Counted from the stretch's first letter, positions 1-9,325 are shown. The stretch: DNA of 64,000 nt from Pseudomonas sp. SDI (GCF_003105155.1 NZ_QETK01000012.1:1-64000); one strand, 5' to 3'. The notes: generated from the letters alone by a model not told the origin. Translations and numbers: made by a program.

Positions 1-758
1 CAGAACCGATGACCGGGCACTACCTGCTGGGTAGTTATCGAGGCTTCAATCCACTGTTGATGCGCTTCAATAGCCCGGACAGTTTCAGCCCGTTTGGCAG
101 CGGCGGACTGAATGCGTACGCCTATTGCGCAGGCGACCCGGTGAATCGGCGCGATCCAAGTGGCCATTCATTCTGGTCGTCGATCCTGAAAGGCCTGGGG
201 TTGGCCGGAAAATCCTCTCTGAGCCGAGCCAACCTGCAAGCCGATATGAGAAAAAGTGCCGCGTTTTTGAACGCATTCACTATGCGCTTGGCCGAGACGC
301 CGGCAACGACGACCCTGCTCAGAAACTACAGGGTATACTCACCTACGATCAGCACATTTGAAAGAGCCATGTTCGGCGGCAAAGTGGAACTCAATATAAG
401 CGGGCATGGGCTACCGGGGTATATCGAAGATGGTAGCAATATGAAAAAAGCAGCTGACTTCGTCGAGGAGTTCACAGCGCAGCCTGGCATTATCAGCCCA
501 GAAACCGCCCGTATAAGACTGCTGCTCTGCCACGGTGCCGACCCGGCACCCGATGGTTCAGCGTCACTTGGCCAACGGCTGCACGATGCAACCGGCATAC
601 CGGTGAAAGCTTACCAAGGGGTGTTGAATGCCAGAACCGACTCAGTTCCCAAGCAGAGAATCCCCTTCAACATCGAACCGAACAAACAAGCGCCCAACTA
701 TAAACCCATGACCTTCACTTCGTCGTCGAAAACAAATCGGGAAGTGCGAAAGGCCTAA
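1..758 (+). CDS. Rhs repeat-associated core C-terminus with variable toxin-like tip (5' end outside window)
   Basis: The reading frame is open from the left edge, so this is the 3' end of a longer gene or of an orphan Rhs tip; the first in-window ATG is at 9. Residues right after the edge form the classic Rhs core end (LLGSYRGFNPLLMRFNSPDS, then GGLNAYAYCAGDPVNRRDPSGH). In Rhs proteins this core closes the shell and the sequence after DPSGH is the exchangeable toxin. The roughly 190-residue tip has SGHG after a beta-like stretch, later a hydrophobic strand ending in LLLCHGAD, then QRLHDATGIPVKAYQG. That His-Gly then strand-Cys order resembles clan CD (caspase/C80-like) cysteine peptidase folds; this is inference, not an established assignment. 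No obvious immunity gene follows: 759-989 has no convincing ORF. The Rhs assignment is firm; the tip activity is uncertain. Confidence 0.85.
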   Translation, partial: EPMTGHYLLGSYRGFNPLLMRFNSPDSFSPFGSGGLNAYAYCAGDPVNRRDPSGHSFWSSILKGLGLAGKSSLSRANLQADMRKSAAFLNAFTMRLAETPATTTLLRNYRVYSPTISTFERAMFGGKVELNISGHGLPGYIEDGSNMKKAADFVEEFTAQPGIISPETARIRLLLCHGADPAPDGSASLGQRLHDATGIPVKAYQGVLNARTDSVPKQRIPFNIEPNKQAPNYKPMTFTSSSKTNREVRKA

Positions 759-989
759 ACTGATCTGAACATACCCTGCTCCACCTGACAGTGGTGTATT
801 TCGCCGTGTGCCGTCTGTGCAACGGCCGATGTCGCTGCCCCCTGGAGACATCCAGTAACAAGCCCCCATTGCAATTGTTTCCCTTTTTTTACACCCTCGC
901 CGCCGCTGATCGGTAACGCTCCGCGCCGCGGAACCTCACCGCGTGGGCACCTATCCTTTACTGAAACACCCTCGCCAAGGCCTGACATC

Positions 990-2111
990 ATGAACAACGG
1001 TCGCGACCATCGCATCGACTTCTTCCGTGGGCTGGCGCTGATTTTCATCTTCTGGGACCACATTCCCGGTAACCCGCTGGCCAACATCACCGTACGCAAT
1101 TTCGGCTTCAGCGACGCGGCGGAAATCTTCGTGTTCCTCGCCGGCTACGCCGCCGTGCTGGCCTACGGCAAGATCGCCCTGCGCGACGGTTGGCTGGTCG
1201 CTTGCGTACGCATCCTGCGCCGGGCCTGGGTGCTGTACATCGTGCATATCTTCCTGCTGGTGCTGCTGATGGGGATTGTCTTCGTCGCCAACAACCATGT
1301 CGAAACCCGCGACATGATTCAGGACATGGGCCTCTACTACTTCCTCGGCAACCCACAGCAAGCGCTGGTCGACGAACTGCTGCTGCGCTTCAAACCGAAC
1401 CTGATGGACCCCCTGCCGCTGTACATCCTGCTGCTGCTCGGCTTGCCGCTGGTGCTGCCGTTACTGCTGCGCAAGGCCGAATATGTAGTTGGGCTGTCGG
1501 TGGCACTGTACCTGCTGGCACCGACGTTCCAGTGGAACCTGGCGGCACAGGAAGGCGGCGTGTGGTTCTTCAACCCGCTGGCCTGGCAACTGCTGTTCGT
1601 GCTGGGCGGTGCGGTGGCGATAGATGCGCAGCGCGAGAAACCGCAGGAGACCCGGCCGCTAACGCGCCAGCCACTGTTCTGCGTGGCCGCCGGGTATCTG
1701 CTGGTGTGTGCGGCGATTGCCCTGTCGTGGCGCTGGCCCACCGTGCACGATGCACTGATGCCAAGGATGCTCGCCGAGTGGCTATACCCGATCAGCAAGA
1801 CCAACCTGTCGCCGGCACGCCTGCTGCATTTCCTCGCGTTGGCCTACTGCACGGCGAAGCTGTTGCCCCGCGGCGCCTGGGTGCACGGCTGGCTGGCGCA
1901 GCAGAGCTGCCGAATGGGCCGCTACTCGCTGGAGGTGTTCTGTTTGGGTGTGCTGCTGGCGCCACTGGCAGACATGGCCAATGCGCTGGGCGGGGATGAG
2001 TGGCCGATGCAGGTGCTAACGGCACTGGTGGGGGTGGGCTTGATGGTATTGCTGGCGGTGTGGCTGGACCTGAACAAGCGCTTGAATCGGCCGGTTCAGG
2101 TTACCGCGTGA
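990..2111 (+). CDS. OpgC-family integral membrane protein
   Basis: A 373-residue polytopic membrane protein with about ten hydrophobic segments. It opens with RDHRIDFFRGLALIFIFWDH, the start typical of OpgC-domain acyltransferase-like proteins (PF10129); OpgC itself succinylates osmoregulated periplasmic glucans. The Arg/Asp/His-rich first segment and the following NFGFSDAAEIFVFLAGY match this family. No opgG/opgH genes are next to it, so the substrate is unknown. It stands alone: the upstream gap is 231 bp and a REP pair follows directly after the stop. The start ATG gives the expected family N-terminus. Confidence is high for the family and low for the reaction. Confidence 0.85.
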   Translation: MNNGRDHRIDFFRGLALIFIFWDHIPGNPLANITVRNFGFSDAAEIFVFLAGYAAVLAYGKIALRDGWLVACVRILRRAWVLYIVHIFLLVLLMGIVFVANNHVETRDMIQDMGLYYFLGNPQQALVDELLLRFKPNLMDPLPLYILLLLGLPLVLPLLLRKAEYVVGLSVALYLLAPTFQWNLAAQEGGVWFFNPLAWQLLFVLGGAVAIDAQREKPQETRPLTRQPLFCVAAGYLLVCAAIALSWRWPTVHDALMPRMLAEWLYPISKTNLSPARLLHFLALAYCTAKLLPRGAWVHGWLAQQSCRMGRYSLEVFCLGVLLAPLADMANALGGDEWPMQVLTALVGVGLMVLLAVWLDLNKRLNRPVQVTA

Positions 2112-2117
2112 GGGCCT

Positions 2118-2174
2118 CATCGCGGGACGAGCCCGCTCCCACAGCACGCTGGGAGCGGGCTCGTCCGGCGAAGC
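2118..2174. repeat. REP pair between convergent genes
   Basis: Two inverted copies of the Pseudomonas REP unit (CGCGGGACGAGCCCGCTCCC, then its complement with a C-to-G change) are separated by about 6 bp. They sit between the stops of the OpgC-family gene and the minus-strand permease. Such paired REPs fold into a long hairpin and can end or stabilise both transcripts. Confidence 0.85.
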
Positions 2175-2177
2175 GTT

Positions 2178-3593
2178 TTAGGCGCGCGCCACAGCGCCCG
2201 CTTCAGCCTTCGGCGACAGCTTGAACAGGTAATACAGCACGGTCAGCAGCACCAGGAACGCCGGGCCGACATACAGCGCCACGCGGGTTTCTTCGAAGTA
2301 CGCCATCAGGCCTACCACCAGAATCAGGAACGCCAGCGCCAGGTACGAGCTCAGCGGCCACAGCCACATGCGGTACTTCAACGCTGCGCGCTCGGCATCG
2401 TTCAGGCCGGCTCGGAACTTGAGCTGCGCGAGCAGGATCATCACCCAGGTCCAGATCGCACCGAAGGTGGCAATCGCGGTGACCCAGACAAACACTTTCT
2501 CCGGTACCAGGTAGTTGGCAAGCACGCCCAGCAGCAGTGCGCCGATCGACAGCAGCAGCGCGTTACGCGGCACGCCATTGTTCGAGGTACGGGCGAAGGT
2601 CGCCGGCGCCTGGCCGTTCTGCGCCAGGCTGTAGAGCATGCGCCCGGTGCTGAAGATACCGCCGTTGCACGACGACAGCGCGGCGGTGATGACCACGAAG
2701 TTGATGATGCCGGCGGCGGTCTTGATGCCCAGACGCTCGAAGGTCATCACGAACGGGCTGCCCTGGCTGCCGATTTCGTTCCACGGGTAGATCGACAGGA
2801 TCACGAACAGCGCACCGACGTAGAACAGCAGGATGCGCCAGAACACCGAACCGATGGCCTGTGGAATGGTTTTTTGCGGGTTGCGCGCTTCGCCGGCGGT
2901 CAGGCCGATCATTTCCACGCCCAGGTAGGCGAACATCACCATCTGCAGCGACATCAGCACGCCGGTCACGCCGTTGGGCATGAAACCGCCATTGCTCCAC
3001 AGGTTGGAAATACCCAGGGCCACGCCGTCATTGCCGAAACCGAAGGCAATCACCCCGACCCCGCCCAGCACCATGGCAATGATGGTGACGATCTTGATCA
3101 GGGCAAACCAGAACTCGAACTCACCGAAGGCCTTGACTGCAATCAGGTTGATCGCGCCCATGCTGCCCAGCGCCGCCAGGGCCCAGATCCAGCGCGGCAC
3201 TTCGGGGAACCAGATGCCCATGTAGATGGCCACTGCGGTGATTTCCGCCACACAGGTCACCAGCCACAGGAACCAGTAGTTCCAGCCGGTCAGGAAGCCC
3301 GCCAATGGGCCCAGGTAGTCCTGCGCGTAACGGCTGAAGGAGCCGGCGACCGGGTTGTGCACGGCCATCTCGCCGAGCGCCCGCATGATCACCAGGATCG
3401 CCAGACCGCCAATGATGTACGACAGCATGATCGCCGGGCCGGCCATTTCGATGGCCTTGGCCGAACCGAGAAACAGACCGACACCGATACAGGCGCCCAG
3501 CGCCATCAGGCGAATGTGACGTTCGCCGAGCTCTCGCTTGAGTGGGCCGCCCTGGGCGGTCTCACCATGAGAAGGGTGGTTGCCGACTGGCAT
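2178..3593 (-). CDS. proY: Amino acid permease, ProY-like (APC superfamily)
   Basis: A 471-residue transporter of the amino acid-polyamine-organocation superfamily with 12 predicted membrane segments. The N-terminus LKRELGERHIRLMALGACIG and helix 1 GVGLFLGSAKAIEMAGP are typical of the AAT branch. The segments MRALGEMAVHNPVAGSFSRY and VMFAYLGVEMIGLTAGEARN closely resemble enterobacterial ProY and the HutT/GABA permease relatives. It would import an amino acid by proton symport across the inner membrane. The substrate cannot be told from sequence; proline or histidine are candidates. It is monocistronic, with a 439-bp gap separating it from the divergent penicillin-binding protein gene. Confidence 0.8.
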   Translation of the reverse strand: MPVGNHPSHGETAQGGPLKRELGERHIRLMALGACIGVGLFLGSAKAIEMAGPAIMLSYIIGGLAILVIMRALGEMAVHNPVAGSFSRYAQDYLGPLAGFLTGWNYWFLWLVTCVAEITAVAIYMGIWFPEVPRWIWALAALGSMGAINLIAVKAFGEFEFWFALIKIVTIIAMVLGGVGVIAFGFGNDGVALGISNLWSNGGFMPNGVTGVLMSLQMVMFAYLGVEMIGLTAGEARNPQKTIPQAIGSVFWRILLFYVGALFVILSIYPWNEIGSQGSPFVMTFERLGIKTAAGIINFVVITAALSSCNGGIFSTGRMLYSLAQNGQAPATFARTSNNGVPRNALLLSIGALLLGVLANYLVPEKVFVWVTAIATFGAIWTWVMILLAQLKFRAGLNDAERAALKYRMWLWPLSSYLALAFLILVVGLMAYFEETRVALYVGPAFLVLLTVLYYLFKLSPKAEAGAVARA

Positions 3594-4032
3594 AGAAATA
3601 CAACCTCATTTTGTTATTGGATATAACCCGTCGTGCAGGCAGCGCGCCACCGATAAGCAGTGCGGCACCTCGCCGGACCCAGCCTTGTGGGCGGGGCCCG
3701 CCTGCCAAGCGGCGAAGCACCGGCAGAGCGAAAGGGGCGAGCAGTATAGAAAGGCCACTACAGGTCTTTTCACTATAAAAACCACGATATTTGGCGAGAA
3801 GTCTCGGCAATAACCGCTATTACGGAGTGGCATTCCCCGAGTCGCGTCGGACCGAGGGAAACCGGGCGGCTAACATAGCACCAAAACGGGGCATTACCAG
3901 TCCCACCAAAGACGCATTTCCAGTCAATGACTTACACCTCAAGCGCTGAAATCCCACAATTTTTTCACCTTCGCCGGCCAGCGTCTAAGCTTCAGGCAAG
4001 CAAGACGAACATTCGTAGCCGGGCTGAACACT
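3594..4032. other. Divergent intergenic region, no gene seen
   Basis: This 439-bp stretch separates the two divergent starts and must hold both promoters. It has several AT-rich patches, including AGTATA at 3743-3748 (TATACT read on the minus strand, a possible -10 for the permease) and a TATAAAA-containing patch near 3774, but no convincing -35 partner. Short frames on both strands lack coding character. No RNA structure was recognised. Confidence 0.5.
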
Positions 4033-7000
4033 ATGGGCGCACAGTTGCATCAGGAACCAACCAGGACTCAAGCACCCTCTGCAGAAACGGATGACTCGCC
4101 ATTGCCCAAACGCCCGCGCCTACGCCGGGGCTGGTGGTTGTTCTGGCTGATCGTACTGGTCCTGCTGATTGTCGGCGCCGTGATCGGCATGGGCGCTTAC
4201 CGTGAAATGCAGAGCTCGGAACTGCAATCGCGCGAATTCAGCAAGTTCGCCGCGACGCTCAGCTATTCCATGCACCCCGGCCCCACCGATTCGATCCAGT
4301 ACCCGGGCGACGGCCCGTTCGACAAGCGCCTGGGCTACAGCGCCATGGACGAGTTCTTGCAGCGCCTGCTCAAGCGCGACTACGTGATCGTCGAGCAGAC
4401 GCGCTTCTCGCCCGCCCTGATGAACTATGTCAAGCACGGCTTCTTCGTGCCCTATACGGAAAAGATCCAGGCGGGCCTGGCGATCACCGACTGCAAGGCC
4501 GAGGTGCTGTACCAGTACCACTACCCACAATACCTTTACCCGGATTTCGGCTCGATCCCGCCGGTGATCGTGCACAGCCTGCTGTTCATCGAGAACCGCG
4601 ACCTGCTCGACCCCAACGACCCGCGCGGCAACCCCGCAGTGGATTGGCCACGCTTCGCCATGGCCGCCTACAGCCAGGTGGCCAAGTACCTCGCCCTGCC
4701 CGGCCAGTCGGCCGGCGGCAGTACCCTGGCGACCCAGTTGGAAAAGTACCGGCACTCGCCGGACGGCCTGACCGTGTCGGGCAGCGAGAAGATCCGCCAG
4801 ATGATTTCGGCCAGCGTGCGCGCCTACCAGGGGGGGCCGCAAACCCTGGAAGCGCGCCAGCGTATCGTCCGCGACTACCTCAACAGTGTGCCGCTGTCGG
4901 CCGTGCCAGGGCATGGCGAGGTGCATGGCATGGCCGAAGGCTTGCGCGTGTGGTACGGCGCCGACTTCAACCAGGTCAACCAGACGCTCGCCTCCACCGC
5001 CAGCGACCCGGCCAGCCTGGCGGCACGCGGTCTGGCCTTGCGCCAGGTATTGTCGCTGATGATCGCCCAGCGCCGGCCTTCGCATTTCCTCGCCAAAGGC
5101 CGCGCCGAACTGGCCGAACTGACCGACAGCCATGTGCGTCTGCTGGCGGCGAACAACATCATCGACCGCCCGCTGGCCGACGCCGCGCTGGCGAGCACGG
5201 TGACCTTCCGCGACTGGGTGGCGCAACCGACCATCGTCCCGATTGTTACCAACAAGGGCATCAGCGTGGCCCGCAGCCGCCTGTCGTCGATGCTCAACCG
5301 ACCGCTGTACGACCTCGACCGGCTCGACCTGTCGGCCACCAGTACCTTGCAGTCGGAGTTGCAGACCCAGGTCAGCCAATACCTGAAGAACCTCGCCGAC
5401 CCGGCATTTGCCGCACAGATGGGGCTGATGGGCGAACGTCTGCTGACGCCGACCAGTACCACCCAGGTGCGCTACAGTTTCACCCTGCTGGAGCGCACCG
5501 CCGACGGCTCGCGGGTGCGGGTGCAGACCGACAGCACCGACCAGCCGTTCGACATCAACGAAGGCAGCAAGCTGGAACTGGGCTCCACAGCCAAGCTGCG
5601 GGTGCTGACCAGCTACCTGCAGATCATCGCCGAACTGCATGAGCGCTATGCCGGCAAGCCGCTGGCAGAGCTGAAGAACGTCGAGGTTGCCGACACCGAC
5701 TTCATCACCCGCTGGGCGCTCGACTACCTGATGCAGCACAAGGACCAGAACGTCACTGACATGCTCGACGCGGCACTGGAGCGCAAATACTCCGCCAGCC
5801 CCGGCGAAGCCTTCTTCACGGGCGGCGGCCTGCATGTGTTCAACAACTTCCGCAAGGAGGACAACGGCCGGATTCCGACCCTCAAGGATGCCCTGCGCGA
5901 TTCGATCAACCTGCCATTCATCCGGCTGATGCGCGATCTGGTGCGGTACAGCACCTATCAAGCGCCAGGCAATAGCGGGCCGTTGCTCAAGGACGACGCC
6001 GAACCGCGCCGGCAGGAATACCTGGCGCGGTTCGCCGACCGCGAAGGCACCGATTTCATGCGCCGGTTCTGGAAGAAGTACCAGCGCAAAACCTCGCAGG
6101 AGCGTCTCGATACCTTCCTCGACAGCCTGCGCATCACGCCGATCCGCCTGGCGGCGGTGCACCGCTACCTGTTCCCCGAAGCCAGTCAGGCCACCTTCAA
6201 TTCGTTCGTCCGCGCGCACCTGAAAAAAGATCTGCAGGTCAACGGCAAGCGCCCGACCAACAAGCAGGAAGCGGTCACCGACGCGCGCCTGGAAGACTGG
6301 TACCTGGCCTATGGACCGGGCAAATACGACCTCCCCGACCAAGGCTATATCGCCCGCGTGCACCCGCTGGACCTATGGCTGCTCGGCTACCTGCTGCAAC
6401 ACCCCAGCGCCAGCTTCCAGGACGCCGTGCTCGCCAGCCATTTCGAACGTCAGGAAGTCTACAGCTGGCTGTTCAAGAGTCGGCACAAGGGCGCGCGCGA
6501 CAGCCGGATCCGGACCATGGTCGAGATCGAGGCGTTCCTCGATATCCATCAGCGCTGGAAACAGGTCGGTTATCCGTTCGATCACCTGGTGCCATCGCTG
6601 GCCACCGCCATCGGCAGTTCGGGCGACCGCCCGGCGGCGCTGGCCGAACTGGTCGGGATCATCCAGAACGACGGCGTGCGCCTGCCGGTGCTGCGCATCG
6701 ACACCCTGCACTTTGCCGCCAACACGCCCTATGAAGTGCGCCTGGCCGGTGACCCGGATCGTGGCGAACGGGTGCTGTCGGTGGAAGTGGCGCGGGCACT
6801 GCGCGGGGCCATGTCGCAGGTGGTCGATGCCGGTACCGCACGGCGCGTGTCCGGCAGCTTCAAGACGGCCGACGGCACGCCGCTGGTGATGGGCGGCAAA
6901 ACCGGCACCGGCGACAACCGTATCGAGAGCTTCGGTGCCGGCGGCCGGCTGATCGGCTCGCGCTCGCTGAACCGCACGGCCACGTTCGTGTTCTACCTGG

Positions 7001-7200
7001 GCGACAACCACTTCGGCACGCTCACCGCCTTTGTGCCGGGGCGCGCCGCCGAGGCCTTCAAGTTCACTTCGGCATTGCCGGTGCAGGTGCTCAAGGGCAT
7101 GGCACCGATCCTCATGCCGTACCTGGAACCGGGTCAGAACACCCTCTGCGCGCCGCCGGTTAGCGCGCCCAGCCACGCTACGATGGCTGCCCTGCACTGA
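4033..7200 (+). CDS. Atypical class A penicillin-binding protein (transglycosylase/transpeptidase)
   Basis: A 1055-residue membrane-anchored cell wall synthase. A Pro/Arg-rich cytoplasmic tail leads into one membrane helix at about residues 34-54. A GT51 glycosyltransferase domain follows: the likely catalytic Glu is E187 in LLFIENRD, and GGSTLATQL replaces the usual GxSTLTQQ. The penicillin-binding motifs are all present: SxxK at S518-T-A-K521, SxN at S624-I-N626 and KTGT at K956. The distance from SxN to KTG is about 330 residues, far more than usual, so the transpeptidase domain carries a large insertion. It is longer than PBP1a/1b and is probably an accessory enzyme. No operon partner is evident; a PadR gene starts 126 bp downstream. 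Confidence 0.85.
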   Translation: MGAQLHQEPTRTQAPSAETDDSPLPKRPRLRRGWWLFWLIVLVLLIVGAVIGMGAYREMQSSELQSREFSKFAATLSYSMHPGPTDSIQYPGDGPFDKRLGYSAMDEFLQRLLKRDYVIVEQTRFSPALMNYVKHGFFVPYTEKIQAGLAITDCKAEVLYQYHYPQYLYPDFGSIPPVIVHSLLFIENRDLLDPNDPRGNPAVDWPRFAMAAYSQVAKYLALPGQSAGGSTLATQLEKYRHSPDGLTVSGSEKIRQMISASVRAYQGGPQTLEARQRIVRDYLNSVPLSAVPGHGEVHGMAEGLRVWYGADFNQVNQTLASTASDPASLAARGLALRQVLSLMIAQRRPSHFLAKGRAELAELTDSHVRLLAANNIIDRPLADAALASTVTFRDWVAQPTIVPIVTNKGISVARSRLSSMLNRPLYDLDRLDLSATSTLQSELQTQVSQYLKNLADPAFAAQMGLMGERLLTPTSTTQVRYSFTLLERTADGSRVRVQTDSTDQPFDINEGSKLELGSTAKLRVLTSYLQIIAELHERYAGKPLAELKNVEVADTDFITRWALDYLMQHKDQNVTDMLDAALERKYSASPGEAFFTGGGLHVFNNFRKEDNGRIPTLKDALRDSINLPFIRLMRDLVRYSTYQAPGNSGPLLKDDAEPRRQEYLARFADREGTDFMRRFWKKYQRKTSQERLDTFLDSLRITPIRLAAVHRYLFPEASQATFNSFVRAHLKKDLQVNGKRPTNKQEAVTDARLEDWYLAYGPGKYDLPDQGYIARVHPLDLWLLGYLLQHPSASFQDAVLASHFERQEVYSWLFKSRHKGARDSRIRTMVEIEAFLDIHQRWKQVGYPFDHLVPSLATAIGSSGDRPAALAELVGIIQNDGVRLPVLRIDTLHFAANTPYEVRLAGDPDRGERVLSVEVARALRGAMSQVVDAGTARRVSGSFKTADGTPLVMGGKTGTGDNRIESFGAGGRLIGSRSLNRTATFVFYLGDNHFGTLTAFVPGRAAEAFKFTSALPVQVLKGMAPILMPYLEPGQNTLCAPPVSAPSHATMAALH

Positions 7201-7272
7201 AGAAACGGCTGCGGATTTCGTCTCCTGCACGGTATCAATGCGCACCACGCGTCTGATACCGACTTGCTTTGC

Positions 7273-7309
7273 GATATATCTTACGTAATATCTTGAGATA
7301 TATCTTACG
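7273..7309. promoter_or_regulatory. Direct-repeat operator upstream of nfeR
   Basis: GATATATCTTACG occurs twice, at 7273-7285 and 7297-7309, 24 bp apart, with a third partial AATATCTTG between them. Each copy contains GATATATC, a perfect palindrome. It ends 17 bp before the PadR-family start codon, where the regulator would block its own transcription. The ATATATC core fits what is known of YqjI-type sites, but binding is inferred. Confidence 0.7.
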
Positions 7310-7326
7310 CAAACGGGAGACAGTTC

Positions 7327-7899
7327 ATGCGTGACCACCACCACCCTCATCGCGAGGCGAACGAGCGGCACGACGGTTTCGACCGGCCGCATGGCCGCGA
7401 ACGCGGCGACCGCGGTCCCCGCGTATTCGCCCCCGGCGACCTGAAACTGCTGCTGTTATCGATGCTCGCCGAGCAACCCGGCCACGGCTACGACCTGATC
7501 CGCCAGATCGAAGCGCTGTTCAACGGCGGCTACACGCCGAGCCCCGGGGTGATCTACCCGACCCTGAACTTCCTCGAAGAAAGCGAGCTGATCAGCGGCG
7601 AAACCCAGGGCAGCAAACGCCTCTACAGCATCACCGCCGCCGGCCGCTCGTCGCTGGCCGAGCAGTCGATTGCGCTCGATGGTGTGCGCATGCGCATCGA
7701 AGTCAGCAAGCGCTCGCTGCGCGTCAACGACCGTCCGCAGGAAATCCACGAAGCCGTGCACAACCTGCGTCATGCCCTGCAGATGCATGCCGGGCGCTGG
7801 AACCCGGAAGAAATCGAGCGGGTGCGCACCCTGCTCAACGACACCGCCAACGCCATCGTTGCCGGCCCGGCAGCGCCTACCCAGGAGAAACCCGAATGA
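7327..7899 (+). CDS. nfeR: PadR-family metal-responsive repressor, NfeR/YqjI type
   Basis: A 190-residue regulator. The N-terminal tail is His-rich (RDHHHPHREANERHDGF), as in E. coli YqjI/NfeR where it binds metal. A PadR winged helix follows at about residues 36-110, with GDLKLLLLSML, GHGYDLIRQIE and TPSPGVIYPTLNFLEE, the PadR signature. The C-terminal helices dimerise. In E. coli this protein represses the ferric-chelate reductase gene in response to iron and nickel. Here it lies directly upstream of that reductase and overlaps it by ATGA, so the pair is one autoregulated unit. GGGAGA before the ATG is a good ribosome site. Confidence 0.88.
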   Translation: MRDHHHPHREANERHDGFDRPHGRERGDRGPRVFAPGDLKLLLLSMLAEQPGHGYDLIRQIEALFNGGYTPSPGVIYPTLNFLEESELISGETQGSKRLYSITAAGRSSLAEQSIALDGVRMRIEVSKRSLRVNDRPQEIHEAVHNLRHALQMHAGRWNPEEIERVRTLLNDTANAIVAGPAAPTQEKPE

Positions 7900-8660
7900 C
7901 GGTTAGCGAACCCACCATTCACCGCGTCAACCACGAAATCAAACGCCGCACGCTGCAGGTGCTGCGAGTCACCGAGCTGACCCCACGGATGCGCCGCATC
8001 ACCCTCGGCGGGCCGGAGCTGGCCGGCTTCGTCAGCGTCGGCACAGACGATCACGTCAAACTGATGTTCGCCTGCTCGCCCGAAGAGCAGGCCGCCCTGG
8101 ACGACCCGGCAGCCAACGACGGCGTGCGCCCGACCCTGCGCGAATACACCCCACGGCGCATCGACCTGGCTGCTGGCGAGCTGGACCTGGATTTTGTCCT
8201 GCACGGCGACGGCCCTGCGTCGACCTGGGCAGCCCAAGCCGCACCCGGCCAGTGCCTGGTGGTCGCCGGCCCACGGGCCTCGATGGTGGTGCCGGACATC
8301 TTCGACAGCTACCTGCTGATCGGCGATGAAACGGCGATCCCGGCCATCGCCCGGCGCCTGGAAGAACTGCCGGCGAACCGCCGTGTGCTCGCCGTCATTG
8401 AAATCGAGAATGCCGACGAGCAGCACGCGCTGCACAGCCAGGCGCAAGTCGAGGTGATCTGGGTTCAGCGCCGGCCGGACGCGCTGCTCACTGTACTGCG
8501 CGACCTGGCGCTGCCCGAGGGCCGGCTGTACAGCTGGATCGCCCTGGAAAAAAGCCTGACGCGCAAGGCCAAGGCATTGCTGCTGGAAAGCAAAGGGGTA
8601 CAGGAAGATGCCTTGAAGGCCGTCGCCTACTGGCGCCTGGACCTCAGCGACGACGCGTAA
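7896..8660 (+). CDS. nfeF: Siderophore-interacting protein / NADPH-dependent ferric-chelate reductase
   Basis: A 254-residue flavoprotein of the SIP family, matching E. coli YqjH/NfeF. The FAD domain has RRITLGGPELAGF and the R-x-Y-T flavin motif in REYTPRRIDL, then LDFVLHGDGPASTWA. The C-terminal NADPH-binding half has VVAGPRAS, the LIGDETAIPAI strand and the RLYSWIALEK end. It is cytoplasmic and reduces Fe(III)-siderophore complexes to release iron. Its ATG overlaps the stop of the repressor gene (ATGA), which implies translational coupling and shared control. Confidence 0.9.
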   Translation: MTVSEPTIHRVNHEIKRRTLQVLRVTELTPRMRRITLGGPELAGFVSVGTDDHVKLMFACSPEEQAALDDPAANDGVRPTLREYTPRRIDLAAGELDLDFVLHGDGPASTWAAQAAPGQCLVVAGPRASMVVPDIFDSYLLIGDETAIPAIARRLEELPANRRVLAVIEIENADEQHALHSQAQVEVIWVQRRPDALLTVLRDLALPEGRLYSWIALEKSLTRKAKALLLESKGVQEDALKAVAYWRLDLSDDA

Positions 8661-8670
8661 ACCGGTGGCA

Positions 8671-9321
8671 TCAGGGCTGTGCCCTGGCATTGGCCAGGCG
8701 CCTGCCCTGCCAGCGGTCGAGGGCGATCAGCAGCGCGCCGATCAGGATGAACACGGCGAGAATCGCCAGCGCATTGAGCAACACGCGGGCAACCCCCAGG
8801 CTTGCGACATCGACAAACGGGTACGGGTAAAAACCGATGCCATGCCCACGCAGCAGCGTGTAAACGAAATACACCAGCGGATACAGCAGCCAGTGCAGCA
8901 AGTGCCTGGCCCGCAAGGTGCCCTTCTCGACACAGCACCACCAATAGCCAACGAACAGCAACGGCATGATGTCGTGCAGCAGTTCGTCGGCCAGCCATTG
9001 CCAACCTTGCGGCGACCATAGATGGCGCAGCAGCAGGCTGTAGGTCAGGCCGACGAGAATAATGCTGGTGGCAATCGCGCTACTGATCGAGGGGCTGAGA
9101 AAGAACCGTCGCGCCGCCGATTCGCGGCCGCACACCGCGTAGGTCAGCACACTGGCGACCAAGGTGTTGCTGAGGACGGTGAAGTAACTGAAATAGTTCA
9201 CCAGGCCGCCAAGCAGGCTGGCCTGATCCTGCCAGCGGGCAATCAGCACCAGGTACAGCTGGATGCTCAGGGCTGCCCAGCCCAGGCCGGCGCCGAGCGC
9301 GATCCACAGGCGTGGCGGCAT
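8671..9321 (-). CDS. Pr6Pr-family integral membrane protein
   Basis: A 216-residue protein with six or seven predicted membrane helices. The motifs FSYFTVLSNTLVA, LLHDIMPLLFVGYWW and the LLYPLVYFVYTLLRG segment are typical of the Pr6Pr (FAR-17a/AIG1-like) family, whose bacterial members have no settled function. The gene is convergent with nfeF (10 bp apart) and has the VF530 gene 4 bp upstream, so the two minus-strand genes likely share a transcript. The family call is fairly secure. Confidence 0.8.
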   Translation of the reverse strand: MPPRLWIALGAGLGWAALSIQLYLVLIARWQDQASLLGGLVNYFSYFTVLSNTLVASVLTYAVCGRESAARRFFLSPSISSAIATSIILVGLTYSLLLRHLWSPQGWQWLADELLHDIMPLLFVGYWWCCVEKGTLRARHLLHWLLYPLVYFVYTLLRGHGIGFYPYPFVDVASLGVARVLLNALAILAVFILIGALLIALDRWQGRRLANARAQP

Positions 9322-9325
9322 AGGC

